The notes under the pieces: model-generated
What the model saw: the letters and a program-made list of their open reading frames with translations, nothing else
The model's database searches: none
Told to the model about the DNA's origin: nothing
Shown here: positions 43,242-54,074 of the stretch, in pieces
Position numbering within the stretch: the stretch's first letter is position 1
How the letters are laid out: every line of letters begins with the position of its first letter
Made by a program: the position numbers and the translations under genes
Source of the DNA: Bacillus sp. V3-13
GTDB taxonomy: Bacteria > Bacillota > Bacilli > Bacillales > Cytobacillaceae
DNA: 64,000 nt
NCBI RefSeq assembly: GCF_002860165.1
Contig: NZ_PGUZ01000028.1
Location: forward strand, 17,264-81,263
Reading direction: 5' to 3'

Positions 43242-44303
43242 ATGACGAATCGCAGCAAGCTTATTGGCTATGTCGGAACCTATACAAAAGGTGAAAGCAA
43301 AGGAATTTATACTTTTACATTGGATACAGCCCAAGCCGAAATCAGCGGGGTAACTGCAGCCGCTGAGCTGGACAACCCTACATATTTAACGATCAGCAAG
43401 GATAACCAATTCCTTTATTCAGTTGTAAAAGAAGGAGAAGCGGGCGGGGTCGCCGCTTTTAAAGTGAATGGCGAAACCGGGCAATTACAGGCAATCAACA
43501 GCCAGGCAAGCGCAGGAGCACCTCCATGCCATCTTAGCGTCGACAGCGAAAAGCGCCTGGTTATGACGGCAAACTATCACAGAGGGACGGTTGAATCCTA
43601 TTTGCTCAACAAAGAAAATGGTGCCGTTCAGCCTGCCTCATCCATTATCCAGTTTGAAGGTACCGGTCCTAATAAAGAACGCCAGGAAAAGCCGCATACG
43701 CATTATGCCGACTTTACGCCTGACGGAAAGTATATCGTTGTAGTCGATTTAGGCATTGATAAAGTCCTCACTTATACAGAAAATAATGGGGAACTGACTG
43801 AAGTAAACAGTTTATCCGTTAAGCCGGGAAGCGGCCCGAGACATCTTGTCTTCCATCCGAACAAAAAATATGCCTATATTATGACTGAGCTCAGTTCCGA
43901 AGTAATTGCTGTCCAATACAATGAACAGGACGGCAGCTTTACTGAACTGCAATATATTTCAACAATTCCGAATGACTTTACCGAGAACAATCAGGGAAGC
44001 GCTATTCATATGTCATCTGATGGCCGCTTTGTTTACGCCGCCAATCGTGGCCACAATAGCATCGCCGTTTTCAGCGTCAACGCGGATACGGGTGAACTCA
44101 CGCTTGTCGAGCTTACCTCAACAGAGGGAGATTGGCCGCGTGATTTTGTCTTGGATCCAACCGAAAAATTCCTTGTTGCTTCCAACCAGAATACGGGCAA
44201 CCTCGTGTTATTTGCCAGGGACGAAGTGTCGGGAAAGCTGCAGCTCCTGCAAGCGGATATCGCCGTTCCCGACCCGGTTTGTGTAAAATTTTTAAATATA
44301 TAA
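43242..44303 (+). CDS. pgl: 6-phosphogluconolactonase, beta-propeller type
   Basis: A 353-residue seven-bladed propeller lactonase (YkgB/Pgl family) for the second step of the oxidative pentose phosphate path. The start of the family pattern is IGYVGTYTKGESKGIYTFTL; HLSVD, KPHTHYADFTPDGKYIVVVDLG and GPRHLVFHPNKKYAY are conserved active-site segments. The ATG at 43242 follows GGAGGAGCTAAG; the 12 upstream codons are not part of the protein. Single gene with own terminator. Confidence 0.92.
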   Translation: MTNRSKLIGYVGTYTKGESKGIYTFTLDTAQAEISGVTAAAELDNPTYLTISKDNQFLYSVVKEGEAGGVAAFKVNGETGQLQAINSQASAGAPPCHLSVDSEKRLVMTANYHRGTVESYLLNKENGAVQPASSIIQFEGTGPNKERQEKPHTHYADFTPDGKYIVVVDLGIDKVLTYTENNGELTEVNSLSVKPGSGPRHLVFHPNKKYAYIMTELSSEVIAVQYNEQDGSFTELQYISTIPNDFTENNQGSAIHMSSDGRFVYAANRGHNSIAVFSVNADTGELTLVELTSTEGDWPRDFVLDPTEKFLVASNQNTGNLVLFARDEVSGKLQLLQADIAVPDPVCVKFLNI

Positions 44304-44308
44304 ACAGC

Positions 44309-44336
44309 AAAGCTGCCTGATTGGCAGCTTTTTTTA
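44309..44336 (+). terminator. Terminator after pgl
   Basis: AGCTGCC and GGCAGCT form a 7-bp stem followed by seven T. Confidence 0.9.
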
Positions 44337-44347
44337 ATGGGTTCTTT

Positions 44348-44372
44348 GTTAGTTCTGCTGCTCCAAGGGTAT
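44348..44372 (+). promoter_or_regulatory. Candidate sigma-B promoter
   Basis: GTTAGT, 13-nt spacer, GGGTAT: the -10 is a full match to the sigma-B consensus and the -35 a 4/6 match to GTTTAA. It lies 40 nt before a general stress protein gene. Confidence 0.65.
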
Positions 44373-44411
44373 ACATTTAATATAGACGAAACGGAAGAGG
44401 AGGAAGAAACG

Positions 44412-45227
44412 ATGGTAAACCACAATAAACGTGTAATCGGTTCTTACGAATCAGAGCTCGAAGCGATCCAGGCAGTGGAAAAATTGAAGGCAGATGGCTA
44501 CAGAGCAGAGGATATCTCTGTTATTAGTAAAAATCGTGATGATATCGAGACGGTTAATGAAGAAACAGGCACGAAAACGGGAAAAGGCCTTGCTGCCGGA
44601 GCTGCAACCGGTGGTGTTCTCGGCGGATTAACAGGCTTGCTTGTCGGCATCGGTGCTCTGGCGATCCCGGGAATTGGCCCGCTCGTCGCCGCAGGTCCGA
44701 TTGCCGCTGCCCTGACAGGTGCAGCTGTCGGAGCAGGCGCAGGCGGACTTGCCGGTGCGCTTATCGGAATGGGTATTCCCGAGGATGAGGCGAGGCAGTA
44801 TGAGGATGAGGTAAAGACGGGCAGAATCCTTGTGTTAGTCGACCCCGGCACTCACGATTCCTCTAAAACGGATCATGATGCAGGCATGCTCACTAAAGGA
44901 TATCCTGTCGAGGGAATTGGGTTGGAAGATCGTGAAGATACCGCTCGAAAAAATCTCAAGAGCGGACAAAAGAATGATGCAACCGACCCGTTCAGCACTG
45001 GGAAACTGGATAAAACCCGGCAAGCGTTTGGCGACAATCCGGACAGCCATCGCCTCTTCACCGATGATAATATTGATGTGAACCGCCCGCTGGATGAACG
45101 AATCGTAACCGCTCCGCGTTCCAATGACGAGGGCTTTAAAGCCGAAGCTGATACAGGAGAAAAAATTTTTTCAGATGAAGAGCCAGTTACATCCGATTAT
45201 CCGAAAGATGCGGAAAATCGGCGATAA
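44412..45227 (+). CDS. General stress protein 17M-like (YflT domain) protein
   Basis: A 271-residue protein. Residues 1-60 match the heat-induced stress protein YflT domain (RVIGSYESELEAIQAVEKLK, YRAEDISVISK). Residues about 62-130 are Gly/Ala-rich and hydrophobic with GLAAGAATGGVLGGLTGLLV, as in glycine-zipper proteins, followed by IPEDEARQYEDEVKTGRILV. The last 100 residues are acidic and disordered-looking. The start at 44412 follows GAGGAGGAAG. A sigma-B-type promoter supports a stress role; the biochemical function is unknown. Confidence 0.85.
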   Translation: MVNHNKRVIGSYESELEAIQAVEKLKADGYRAEDISVISKNRDDIETVNEETGTKTGKGLAAGAATGGVLGGLTGLLVGIGALAIPGIGPLVAAGPIAAALTGAAVGAGAGGLAGALIGMGIPEDEARQYEDEVKTGRILVLVDPGTHDSSKTDHDAGMLTKGYPVEGIGLEDREDTARKNLKSGQKNDATDPFSTGKLDKTRQAFGDNPDSHRLFTDDNIDVNRPLDERIVTAPRSNDEGFKAEADTGEKIFSDEEPVTSDYPKDAENRR

Positions 45228-45235
45228 GATTGGCA

Positions 45236-45264
45236 AAAGAACCCCGACGTGGGGTTCTTTTCCT
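45236..45264 (+). terminator. Terminator after the stress protein gene
   Basis: AAAGAACCCC and GGGGTTCTTT form a 10-bp stem followed by TCCTTT. Confidence 0.85.
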
Positions 45265-45275
45265 TTAACTCTGAA

Positions 45276-45470
45276 TCATAATTTAAAAAGTTCTTCTAAA
45301 TGAATATTAAAGCCATTTAACACTTCAGAGCCAATTACACCTTTCTCTTTTAACACGTCCAATTGAAAATACCGTTTTCTGCTTTCATCAAGTCTATAAA
45401 TTTGCACGGTTTTAAGCATCGGGTTAACAATCCAATACTCTTCAAATACAACCCATCCCGCTATTCCCAA
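45276..45470 (-). pseudogene. Uma2-family (DUF820) nuclease-like remnant
   Basis: 64 codons match the C-terminal end of Uma2 proteins: V-x-E-Y-W-I-V-N-P, then V-Q-I-Y-R-L-D and the terminal G-F-N-I-H-L-E-E-L-F. The N-terminal two thirds, including most of the putative catalytic core, are absent, and no ribosome binding site precedes the frame. It is a 5'-truncated fragment. Confidence 0.7.
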
Positions 45471-45506
45471 TCCTATTGAAAAAGGATATATTTAAAGACC
45501 AAATAA

Positions 45507-45539
45507 AATACACCGTTCAAAAAATTGAACGGTGTATTT
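45507..45539 (-). terminator. Terminator after the ferredoxin-NADP reductase gene
   Basis: AAATACACCGTTCAA and its exact complement flank a short A/T loop; T-rich on both strands, so it can work both ways. It is 25 nt downstream of the reductase stop. Confidence 0.85.
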
Positions 45540-45563
45540 CACTAACTTATCGAATCAGGTGCT

Positions 45564-47430
<1,867 letters not shown>

Positions 47431-47444
47431 GACCATCTCTCCTT

Positions 47445-48467
47445 TTACTTAATTTTCATTAATAAGTAGATAAAATAAGGGGCACTTAAGATAGCGACGA
47501 AAACACCTACGGGAATTTCCGACGGGGCAAGAAGGTTTTTCCCTATTGTATCGGCCAACAACAGCAGTAAAGCACCCAGCAAAGCAGTGATCGGGATGAG
47601 CAGCTGATGCTTCGGCCCAACGATTCGCCTGGCGATATGGGGAGCTACCAAGCCAAGGAAGGCAATTCCTCCACCGGCCGCCACACTTAAGCCTGCGAGT
47701 GCAACCGCAACAACCAATAAGATTCTCCGTTCGTGTTCAACTCTTGTTCCCAACCCAATTGCGAGCTGATCTCCTAAATTTAAAATATTTAAGGCATGTG
47801 ATTTATACACAGCATAAATGATCAGCAGAAGAATCCAAGGTGCCAGCGCCCATACAAACTTCCAGTTTGCGCCCCAAATATCGCCTGATAGCCAGACAGC
47901 TGCCTGCATAAAATCCTGCGGATTCATTTTTAGCTGAAAAATGATAATCGCTGCGCCAAACCCGGCATTTACACCAATTCCGACCAAAATTAACCGCACC
48001 GGATCAAGCCCTTTTTTCCATGCTAAAACGTAGATAATGAATGCGGCTCCTAAAGCACCAAGTAAAGCAAATAATGGCATGATAAACACGGCAGAAGTGC
48101 TTAAATTTACCATCGAACCTTGAAAAAAGAAGATAAACAGGATGACGGCAAGCCCCGCTCCTGTATTAATTCCCAATATACCGGGGTCAGCCAATTCATT
48201 TTTTGATACACCTTGTAAAATCGCTCCCGAAACAGCCAGCCCTGCACCAATTAACAGGGCAAGCACCATTCCTGGCAGGCGGAAATCGACTAATACAAGC
48301 CGGTCCCGTTCCGTCCCCATTCCAACTAAAGTTTTCATTACATCGAGCGGAGCAATGCGGACGAGCCCCATGTTCAAGCTGATAAAAAAGAGAACGACAA
48401 TGAGGATCGAAAGAAAAATCGAAGTTAATAAAAACTTTCTTCGGCCTGATTTTTTCAGTGTATCCAT
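47445..48467 (-). CDS. yfhA: Siderophore ABC permease (YfhA-like, FecCD family)
   Basis: A FecCD permease of 340 residues with about ten helices; key segments are FRLPGMVLALLIGAGLAVSGA, GVSKNELADPGILGINTGAG and GGGIAFLGLVAPHIARRIVG. ATG 48467 is chosen (8 nt after AAGGAGG) over GTG 48470. It overlaps the stop of the partner permease and with it forms a heterodimeric channel. Confidence 0.9.
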   Translation of the reverse strand: MDTLKKSGRRKFLLTSIFLSILIVVLFFISLNMGLVRIAPLDVMKTLVGMGTERDRLVLVDFRLPGMVLALLIGAGLAVSGAILQGVSKNELADPGILGINTGAGLAVILFIFFFQGSMVNLSTSAVFIMPLFALLGALGAAFIIYVLAWKKGLDPVRLILVGIGVNAGFGAAIIIFQLKMNPQDFMQAAVWLSGDIWGANWKFVWALAPWILLLIIYAVYKSHALNILNLGDQLAIGLGTRVEHERRILLVVAVALAGLSVAAGGGIAFLGLVAPHIARRIVGPKHQLLIPITALLGALLLLLADTIGKNLLAPSEIPVGVFVAILSAPYFIYLLMKIK

Positions 48468-49510
48468 CACAATCCCCTCCTTTCCCCGCGGGCAAGGTAA
48501 AGGAAAAAGGGAACCCCGATTGCCGCCGTGACCGCTCCAACCGGTGTTTCAAACGGAGCATTGACCATTCGCGCGGTTATATCCGAAAGGACCAGCAACA
48601 GGCCACCCAATACAGCGGAGGAAGGAATGATCCAGCGGTAATCAGAACCAACCAAAAAGCGTGTAATGTGCGGAATAACCAAGCCGATAAACCCGACCGC
48701 TCCAGCCACCGATACCGCTGCACCCGTTAACAGGAGAATAACAATGATGCCGAGTGCTTTAACGAGAAAGGTATTTTGCCCGAGTCCTTTTGAAACCTCT
48801 TCTCCAAGGCTAAGTATCGTAATCGAACGGGAAATCAACATTGCAAGCAGCAGCCCGGCTCCACCGGCTATTAGCAAGATGTATACGGATGTCCAATCGG
48901 TTGAAGCCAGCCCTCCTGCGTACCAAAAGCTGATGTTTTTGGCGACTTGGGTGTGGAGGCCAATTGCAGTTGAAATCGACCTCAGCAACGCACCTACAGC
49001 AACTCCCGCAAGCGCCAGTTTAACGGGCGTTAGGCCACCCTTAGAAAAAACACCGATCATAAAAACAAGCAGGACCGCGAATCCTGCACCAATAAAAGAT
49101 GCAAAAGTTTGGCTTAGAATCGTGGCTGACGGAAGAAAAGCAAGCGTCAGAACAAGTGCGAATGCAGCACCATCCGTAACGCCCATAATTGAAGGTGAAG
49201 CGAGCGGATTGCGTGTTAAACCTTGCATAACAGCACCTGATACTGCAAGAAGTGCCCCTGTCAATCCTGCAGCAATTGCGCGCGGCAGCCTGATTTCCTG
49301 AATAATCTGGTGGGATGTCAATTCCGGATTAAAGTGAAAAACAGCAGCAACAACAGTAGAAAGATTTATATCCGCTGCCCCGTAAACAACCGACAAACCA
49401 ATTGCAAAAATCATTGCGATAGAACCGGCGACAGGCACGAATATCCCGCTGATTAAACGCGATTGTGCTTTTGACCCTGCTTGTAAAAAAGTACGTTTGC
49501 TCCGCTTCAA
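48467..49510 (-). CDS. yfiZ: Siderophore ABC permease (YfiZ-like, FecCD family)
   Basis: A 347-residue FecCD permease, about ten helices, with IRLPRAIAAGLTGALLAVSG, GLTRNPLASPSIMGVTDGAA and GAVGFIGLVIPHITRFLVGS. It is the first gene of the minus-strand iron operon, starting at TTG 49510 with a distant GAAGGG as site, so its exact start is less certain than that of its neighbours. The divergent binding-protein gene and Fur boxes lie 90-280 nt upstream. Confidence 0.88.
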   Translation of the reverse strand: MKRSKRTFLQAGSKAQSRLISGIFVPVAGSIAMIFAIGLSVVYGAADINLSTVVAAVFHFNPELTSHQIIQEIRLPRAIAAGLTGALLAVSGAVMQGLTRNPLASPSIMGVTDGAAFALVLTLAFLPSATILSQTFASFIGAGFAVLLVFMIGVFSKGGLTPVKLALAGVAVGALLRSISTAIGLHTQVAKNISFWYAGGLASTDWTSVYILLIAGGAGLLLAMLISRSITILSLGEEVSKGLGQNTFLVKALGIIVILLLTGAAVSVAGAVGFIGLVIPHITRFLVGSDYRWIIPSSAVLGGLLLVLSDITARMVNAPFETPVGAVTAAIGVPFFLYLARGERRGL

Positions 49511-49598
49511 CCGTCTTACATTCCCTTCCTGCTCCCACTGTCAGCTACAAATTGCCAATCTCTTAGAAGATAATCTTTTGTTCTATTTATGTTAAGAA

Positions 49599-49613
49599 TG
49601 ATAATTATTATCA
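49599..49613. promoter_or_regulatory. Perfect Fur box
   Basis: TGATAATTATTATCA equals the 7-1-7 Fur consensus exactly. It lies 86 nt before yfiZ and between the divergent siderophore genes, so iron-dependent repression is expected. Confidence 0.92.
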
Positions 49614-49733
49614 ATACTATTAGTATAACAGGGCTGAAAAATTATTCAATCATGAATCCGCTGACAGCTTTGTATACTTTTTCTTCAAAATGAATCTTTC
49701 ATAGTAGAGGGATATTGACAGTCTATTTGAAAG

Positions 49734-49748
49734 TGATTATCATTTTCA
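49734..49748 (+). promoter_or_regulatory. Second Fur box, before the binding-protein gene
   Basis: TGATTATCATTTTCA matches the Fur consensus at 12 of its 14 defined positions and lies 39 nt before the yfiY start, near the expected promoter of that gene. Confidence 0.8.
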
Positions 49749-49787
49749 TATAAACTCTTTTGATTAATGGACCCGGGAGGAACAACA

Positions 49788-50753
49788 ATGTTATCGATTA
49801 AGAAAAAAATTTTACTTATCCTTAGTTTAGCATTTTTAGTCGTGCTAGGAGCTGCTTGCAGCAGTGAAGACAATTCAAATACATCTGATTCAGGTGAGGC
49901 AAAAACATCAGAAAACAACGGTGAACGTACGTTAGAGGATGCGACTGGCGAGGTTACAATCCCTGCCAATCCCGAACGCATTATTGCTCCATATTTGGAG
50001 GATTCTTTGTTAGCCCTCGGAATTACGCCGGCAGCTCAATGGTCGATTGGAGATACTGTCCTTGATTATTTGCAGCCGCAATTAAAAGGAGTTCCGAAAG
50101 TCAGTTACGATCTTCCGTTAGAACAGGCGATCAGCAATGATCCCGATCTGATCGTGTTCAGCTCTTCATCCGCAATACAAAATGGGCAGCGTGACGAGTA
50201 TATGAAAATTGCTCCGACCTTTGTAATGAAAGAGGAAGTGAATGCAGATTGGCGTAAACAGCTTTTGCAAATGGGAGAGATTGTGGATAAAAAAGAAGAT
50301 GCTGAGCAAGCGCTCGCTAAGTATGATGAAAAAGCGAAAGAAGCCAAAGCGAAAATAGCTGAAGCGATCGGTGACGAAACAGCCGCGATTATCTGGGTAA
50401 TGGGCGAGCAATTCTATTTATTTGAACATGACCGTTACAGCGGCACTGTTTTGTATAATGATTTAGGTATTCAACAGCCTTCTTTTGTCAAGAGTCTTCC
50501 TGAAGCTGGAGTACAGTGGGATCCAATTTCACTTGAAAAACTGGCCGAGTTGGACGCAGATCATATTTTCCTGGTGAGCAAAGAAAACGAACCTGGCTTG
50601 GAAATATTGGAGAACAGCTCTATATGGCAGGGCCTCCCTGCAGTCAGCCAAAACCAGGTGTATGAAATGAATGATCCAAGCCATTGGACGATTAACGGCT
50701 TGATCGCCCATGAAATGACGATGGATGAAGTGGTAAAAGCGTTAACAAAATAG
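49788..50753 (+). CDS. yfiY: Siderophore-binding lipoprotein (YfiY-like)
   Basis: A 321-residue class III substrate-binding protein. The signal ends at lipobox L-G-A-A-C, followed by a Ser/Asp/Asn-rich linker and the fold with ATGEVTIPANPERIIAPYLED, LLALGITPAAQWSIG and ISNDPDLIVFSS. The APYLEDSLLALG segment resembles YfiY, reported for schizokinen-type hydroxamates; ligand assignment here is inference. ATG 49788 follows GGGAGGAACAACA. Divergent from the permease/ATPase operon and co-regulated by Fur. Confidence 0.9.
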   Translation: MLSIKKKILLILSLAFLVVLGAACSSEDNSNTSDSGEAKTSENNGERTLEDATGEVTIPANPERIIAPYLEDSLLALGITPAAQWSIGDTVLDYLQPQLKGVPKVSYDLPLEQAISNDPDLIVFSSSSAIQNGQRDEYMKIAPTFVMKEEVNADWRKQLLQMGEIVDKKEDAEQALAKYDEKAKEAKAKIAEAIGDETAAIIWVMGEQFYLFEHDRYSGTVLYNDLGIQQPSFVKSLPEAGVQWDPISLEKLAELDADHIFLVSKENEPGLEILENSSIWQGLPAVSQNQVYEMNDPSHWTINGLIAHEMTMDEVVKALTK

Positions 50754-50767
50754 GATTAACTATAGGA

Positions 50768-50803
50768 GAAGGGGGATTGCTTTGGCAATTCCCCTTTTTT
50801 TTG
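50768..50803 (+). terminator. Terminator after yfiY
   Basis: GGGGGATTGC pairs with GCAATTCCCC (one G-U pair), followed by eight T. Confidence 0.9.
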
Positions 50804-50922
50804 ACCGTATGAAACTTTTTTTGACTTCCGTTACTTTTATAGGGAAGATTAAAAACATTGCTGTAGACCCACTTGCAAAACATTTGGTAAGATAGGCAAG
50901 GACTAAAAATGGAGGACGAGCC

Positions 50923-51792
50923 ATGGATCAGGAAAAATACAATGCTTTAAAAATGGGAGAACGTGGAGCGGTTATAAGTATTATCGCTTATCTCTGCCTT
51001 TCTGCCTTAAAATTATTTATTGGGTATATCTCTGACTCCAGAGCCCTGTGGGCAGACGGATTAAATAATACAACCGATATCATTGCCTCACTTGCCGTTT
51101 TAATTGGATTGAGACTGTCGCAAAGGCCTGCTGATGAAGACCATCTGTATGGCCATTGGAAATCGGAAACGGTTGCCTCGTTGGTCGCTTCCTTTATCAT
51201 GATGGTGGTTGGCGTGCAAGTTTTATATAGTGCAGCTACTTCTGTTTTTTCGGTGAATCAGCAGGCTCCTGACATGATTTCTGCCTGGACAGGTTTATTT
51301 TGTGCCGCGGTTATGTATTTGGTTTATCGCTATAATAGAAATTTAGCAATAAAAATAAACAGCCAGTCTGTAATGGCTGCTTCAAAAGACAATCTCTCTG
51401 ATGCCTGGGTCAGTATTGGAACCGCTGTTGGAATTATCGGCTCGCAATTCGGCCTGCCCTGGCTGGACCCTTTAACTGCTCTAGTTGTCGGTTTATTGAT
51501 TTGCAAAACGGCTTGGGATATATTCCGGGAAGCGTCCCATCATTTAACCGATGGCTTTGACGAGCAGAAAATTGAAGACTATAAAAAAACGATTCAAACA
51601 ATTTATGGAGTGAAGGGAATTAAAACAATCAAAGCCCGTAATTACGGGAATAATATCGTCGTAGATATCATCATTTTTGTAAATTCGAATTTGGATATCC
51701 GCAATGCCCATAATATATCGACAAAGGTCGAAGAGGCATTAATAAAAGAGCATGATGTTTACGATGTCCACGTCCATGTTGAACCCAATTAA
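50923..51792 (+). CDS. Cation diffusion facilitator (manganese/zinc efflux type)
   Basis: A 289-residue CDF exporter: six membrane helices (about 12-200) and a C-terminal cytosolic metal domain. The helix 2 and helix 5 metal sites appear as ALWADGLNNTTDIIAS and AASKDNLSDAWVS, with D-E-D-H-L-Y-G-H-W-K-S-E-T-V in the loop. The D-x3-D plus D-x3-D arrangement (N-N-T-T-D, D-N-L-S-D) fits the MneP/MneS manganese group more than the H-x3-D zinc group. ATGGAGGACGAGCC precedes the start. No MntR box seen. Confidence 0.85.
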   Translation: MDQEKYNALKMGERGAVISIIAYLCLSALKLFIGYISDSRALWADGLNNTTDIIASLAVLIGLRLSQRPADEDHLYGHWKSETVASLVASFIMMVVGVQVLYSAATSVFSVNQQAPDMISAWTGLFCAAVMYLVYRYNRNLAIKINSQSVMAASKDNLSDAWVSIGTAVGIIGSQFGLPWLDPLTALVVGLLICKTAWDIFREASHHLTDGFDEQKIEDYKKTIQTIYGVKGIKTIKARNYGNNIVVDIIIFVNSNLDIRNAHNISTKVEEALIKEHDVYDVHVHVEPN

Positions 51793-51826
51793 TGGCTATG
51801 TATTTGGAGAAGATGATTATACAGTT

Positions 51827-52168
51827 TTATCTTCTCCAAATACTCCTATTGAACAGCTTTACTTTTGATTCTGGATCTTTCTGTATCTCTCGGTATTTAT
51901 CCGTGATTTCCACTAAATTCGTCACCGCCGATTCAAACTCTCGCTGCGTCAATTGTTTGTTTGCCAGGGCCTGACAGAGAATGGCTATAGCAATTGGCAT
52001 CGTATCCACGTTCACATTTACATTTACATCGACATCTGAATTGCCGCTATCGCCAATGGAAGATTGGGACGACTGGGTAGATTGAGACTCATTAACCGAC
52101 TCATTTTGATCGGAACGGGATTCCTGTCCCCGAACCCGAAATGGATAATTGATCCCTCGTTGTTTCAT
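51827..52168 (-). CDS. Unknown protein with Ser/Gln and Asp-Val-Asn low-complexity segment
   Basis: A 113-residue protein. Residues about 12-40 are rich in Ser, Gln, Asn and charged residues, 41-55 alternate Asp/Asn with Val (D-V-D-V-N-V-N-V-N-V-D), and 56-113 are a conventional helical region (AIAILCQALANKQLTQREFE). ATG 52168 follows GAGG by 6 nt. The gene downstream of 52249..52578 shares the acidic alternating style. Such strand-forming repeats occur in spore coat or surface proteins; no family is recognised. Confidence 0.65.
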   Translation of the reverse strand: MKQRGINYPFRVRGQESRSDQNESVNESQSTQSSQSSIGDSGNSDVDVNVNVNVDTMPIAIAILCQALANKQLTQREFESAVTNLVEITDKYREIQKDPESKVKLFNRSIWRR

Positions 52169-52248
52169 AGTAATCCTCATTTCAAATCCCAGTTTAAAAT
52201 AGGGGTATAAGAATATACCCCTGGTTCGTTAAAGATTATTTATTAGTG

Positions 52249-52578
52249 TTAGTCTTGCTCCTGGTTATTTTCTTGATCTTGTTCCGCTTCTTGATCAGCC
52301 TCGGCACGAGTGCGAACTCTTGCTTTCGATTCAGAATCAACATCGACATCAATGTGAACCTTCGCGTTTCCACTATCAATAACTTTCGCTTCCGCCTTGT
52401 TGAAGTTCCTATTCTTCAGCTTATTATCGGTTTCCACCTCGGAATCCACTTCAGACTCACTTTTGGAATCATTTTCGAAATCAAAATCTACATCAGCCTC
52501 TGAATCGCTATCGGATCTTGACCAGCTCCTGCTTCGATTGTCTCCGTCATTGTTTTTTCGGAACCATGGTTTATTCAT
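52249..52578 (-). CDS. Highly acidic Ser/Asp/Glu-rich low-complexity protein
   Basis: A 109-residue protein with almost no hydrophobic core. An N-terminal S-R-S-W-S-R-S-D-S-D-S stretch is followed by alternating acid/Val or acid/Ser runs and a Glu/Gln-rich tail (A-E-A-D-Q-E-A-E-Q-D-Q-E). It is probably intrinsically disordered and calcium- or surface-associated. AAAGGGGTG precedes ATG 52578. It is transcribed just upstream of the similar protein at 51827. A weak hairpin (AGGGGTATA/TATACCCCT, 52200-52224) separates them. Confidence 0.65.
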   Translation of the reverse strand: MNKPWFRKNNDGDNRSRSWSRSDSDSEADVDFDFENDSKSESEVDSEVETDNKLKNRNFNKAEAKVIDSGNAKVHIDVDVDSESKARVRTRAEADQEAEQDQENNQEQD

Positions 52579-52837
52579 CTGTTTACACCCCTTTCTCTTT
52601 GCTTAATCCTATACTATTCATCGAACCTCAAACTAATTGGACATAAACCTTAGTGCAAATGTGGAATTTTCCGCTTTCGTTGATTGTCTTCTGGGGAGAA
52701 TCATAGGGAGGGGATTTTCTGTTGTTCCATAGGCTGTAACAGGTATCGCAGATGAATTATAGGAGATATTAGGCGTTAAGGCACTTTAATAAAGATTTGG
52801 CTGCACTTATTTGGTTTTTTCAGTATCTTTCCTTCAA

Positions 52838-52870
52838 AAAACACGGAAGCCTATAATAAGCTTCCGGTAA
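52838..52870 (-). terminator. Terminator after fosB
   Basis: On the minus strand CGGAAGC and GCTTCCG pair, followed by TGTTTTTTG. Confidence 0.8.
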
Positions 52871-53293
52871 TTAAATATAAAACTCCATGTGAGGTTTTGC
52901 TTGTTTATAATAATCAAGTCTGTCTTGCAATGTACCCGAATGGAATTCAAACTTATGTCCATCCATATCAGTAAAGTAAATCGACTTCTTATCCCGCTCA
53001 TCTCTCGTACGTCCGGGCAGAATATTTACGTTTAAGCTTTTTAAGTGTTCATACATTTTTTCAAAATCGTCTTCGTGGAGTGAAAAAGCGATGTGTGAGT
53101 AAGAATCATTTGTTTCACTTCTATCAATATCCTTTTCCAGGTTTAAGGCCAGCCACATGCCCATGAGGTCGAAGTAGGCAGTACTCTTCCCTTTAACCAA
53201 CAGCCTGGCTCCAAAAACATTTTGATAAAACTCAATAGATTTATCTAAATCCGACACTGAAAATAAAAAATGGTTTAAGCCTTTGATACGCAA
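52871..53293 (-). CDS. fosB: Metallothiol transferase FosB (fosfomycin resistance)
   Basis: A 140-residue VOC-fold enzyme that opens the fosfomycin epoxide with bacillithiol or cysteine. It follows the FosB pattern closely: GLNHFLFSVSDLDKSIEFYQ, Y-F-D-L-M-G-M-W-L-A-L-N, SYSHIAFSLHEDDFEK (metal His), G-R-x-R-D-x-R-D and DMDGHKFEFHSGTLQDRLDY (metal Glu). TTG 53293 is used as start because GGAGG is 7 nt upstream; the frame extends 6 codons more without a site. Confidence 0.92.
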   Translation of the reverse strand: MRIKGLNHFLFSVSDLDKSIEFYQNVFGARLLVKGKSTAYFDLMGMWLALNLEKDIDRSETNDSYSHIAFSLHEDDFEKMYEHLKSLNVNILPGRTRDERDKKSIYFTDMDGHKFEFHSGTLQDRLDYYKQAKPHMEFYI

Positions 53294-53577
53294 AAAACAT
53301 CCTCCGATCACTTTTTTCTATAATTAAAGAATAATGAAATCACTACTTCTGCAAATGGTGAATATTTATCGACGAACATCCTCCCTTGGTTTGCAGCATT
53401 TTATTTTTTTCCTTACTTGTTTTCTATGCACAATTCATAAATTCCTTTCAACATAATTTTATAACTATTCTCTTCCACTCCATGATTTCTCGGTAAACTG
53501 TTTGAATAAAAATTTTATAAATGACAAGAATTTCATAGGGTTTATATTAATTGGGCAGAAGTAAAGGAGGAAAAATA

Positions 53578-53631
53578 ATGATTAACAAAATAGCGACAGT
53601 TGCTCTCTGTATGGAGAATCAGCTGGTTTAA
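53578..53631 (+). pseudogene. N-terminal fragment of a VOC/glyoxalase-type gene
   Basis: After GTAAAGGAGG, a 17-codon frame starts M-I-N-K-I-A-T-V-A-L and reaches E-N-Q, a typical VOC-protein beginning, then stops. Nothing family-like follows, so only the translation start survives. Confidence 0.5.
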
Positions 53632-53747
53632 GTTTTTCCGCACTATTGGAAAGGACTTATATGATCTGTAAAGAATATGCAGATATAAAGTAATCGGGTG
53701 ATTATACAAAGATAACTAAAAGGAGACAATGAAAGAATAACTATGAA

Positions 53748-53868
53748 GGAGCAATAGTCGGTGGTGGTTTTGGATTAAGAGTTCAAGCCCCAATCATTAA
53801 AACTCACCCTTTGATGATGACAGTAACTGCTGTTAGTACAATGGAGCGTCATCAACTTCCTGATGAAC
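53748..53868 (+). pseudogene. N-terminal fragment of a Gfo/Idh/MocA-type oxidoreductase
   Basis: The frame reads G-A-I-V-G-G-G-F-G-L-R-V-Q-A-P then TVTAVSTMERHQLPDEL, the NAD(P)-binding start of this family (G-x-G-x-x-G). The start codon region is disrupted (ATG-AAA-GAA-TAA at 53730) and the rest of the protein is absent. Confidence 0.6.
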
Positions 53869-54074
53869 TAACATGCGGCTTTTTCTTGTTTAATTACCGG
53901 GCAGGTTGGTTAAATAAGTATTTGCATATTAATTTATAGAATCTATATTTTATTAATGCTCAATCAGTTCTATTGCATGGGGGGGTAACATCCTCCTTTT
54001 AGAATAGGAAATCGTGTATCTTAATAGGTTGCCAAACTAGAAGTTCGGACACAGCACAAGCTGAGGTTCCGCTT

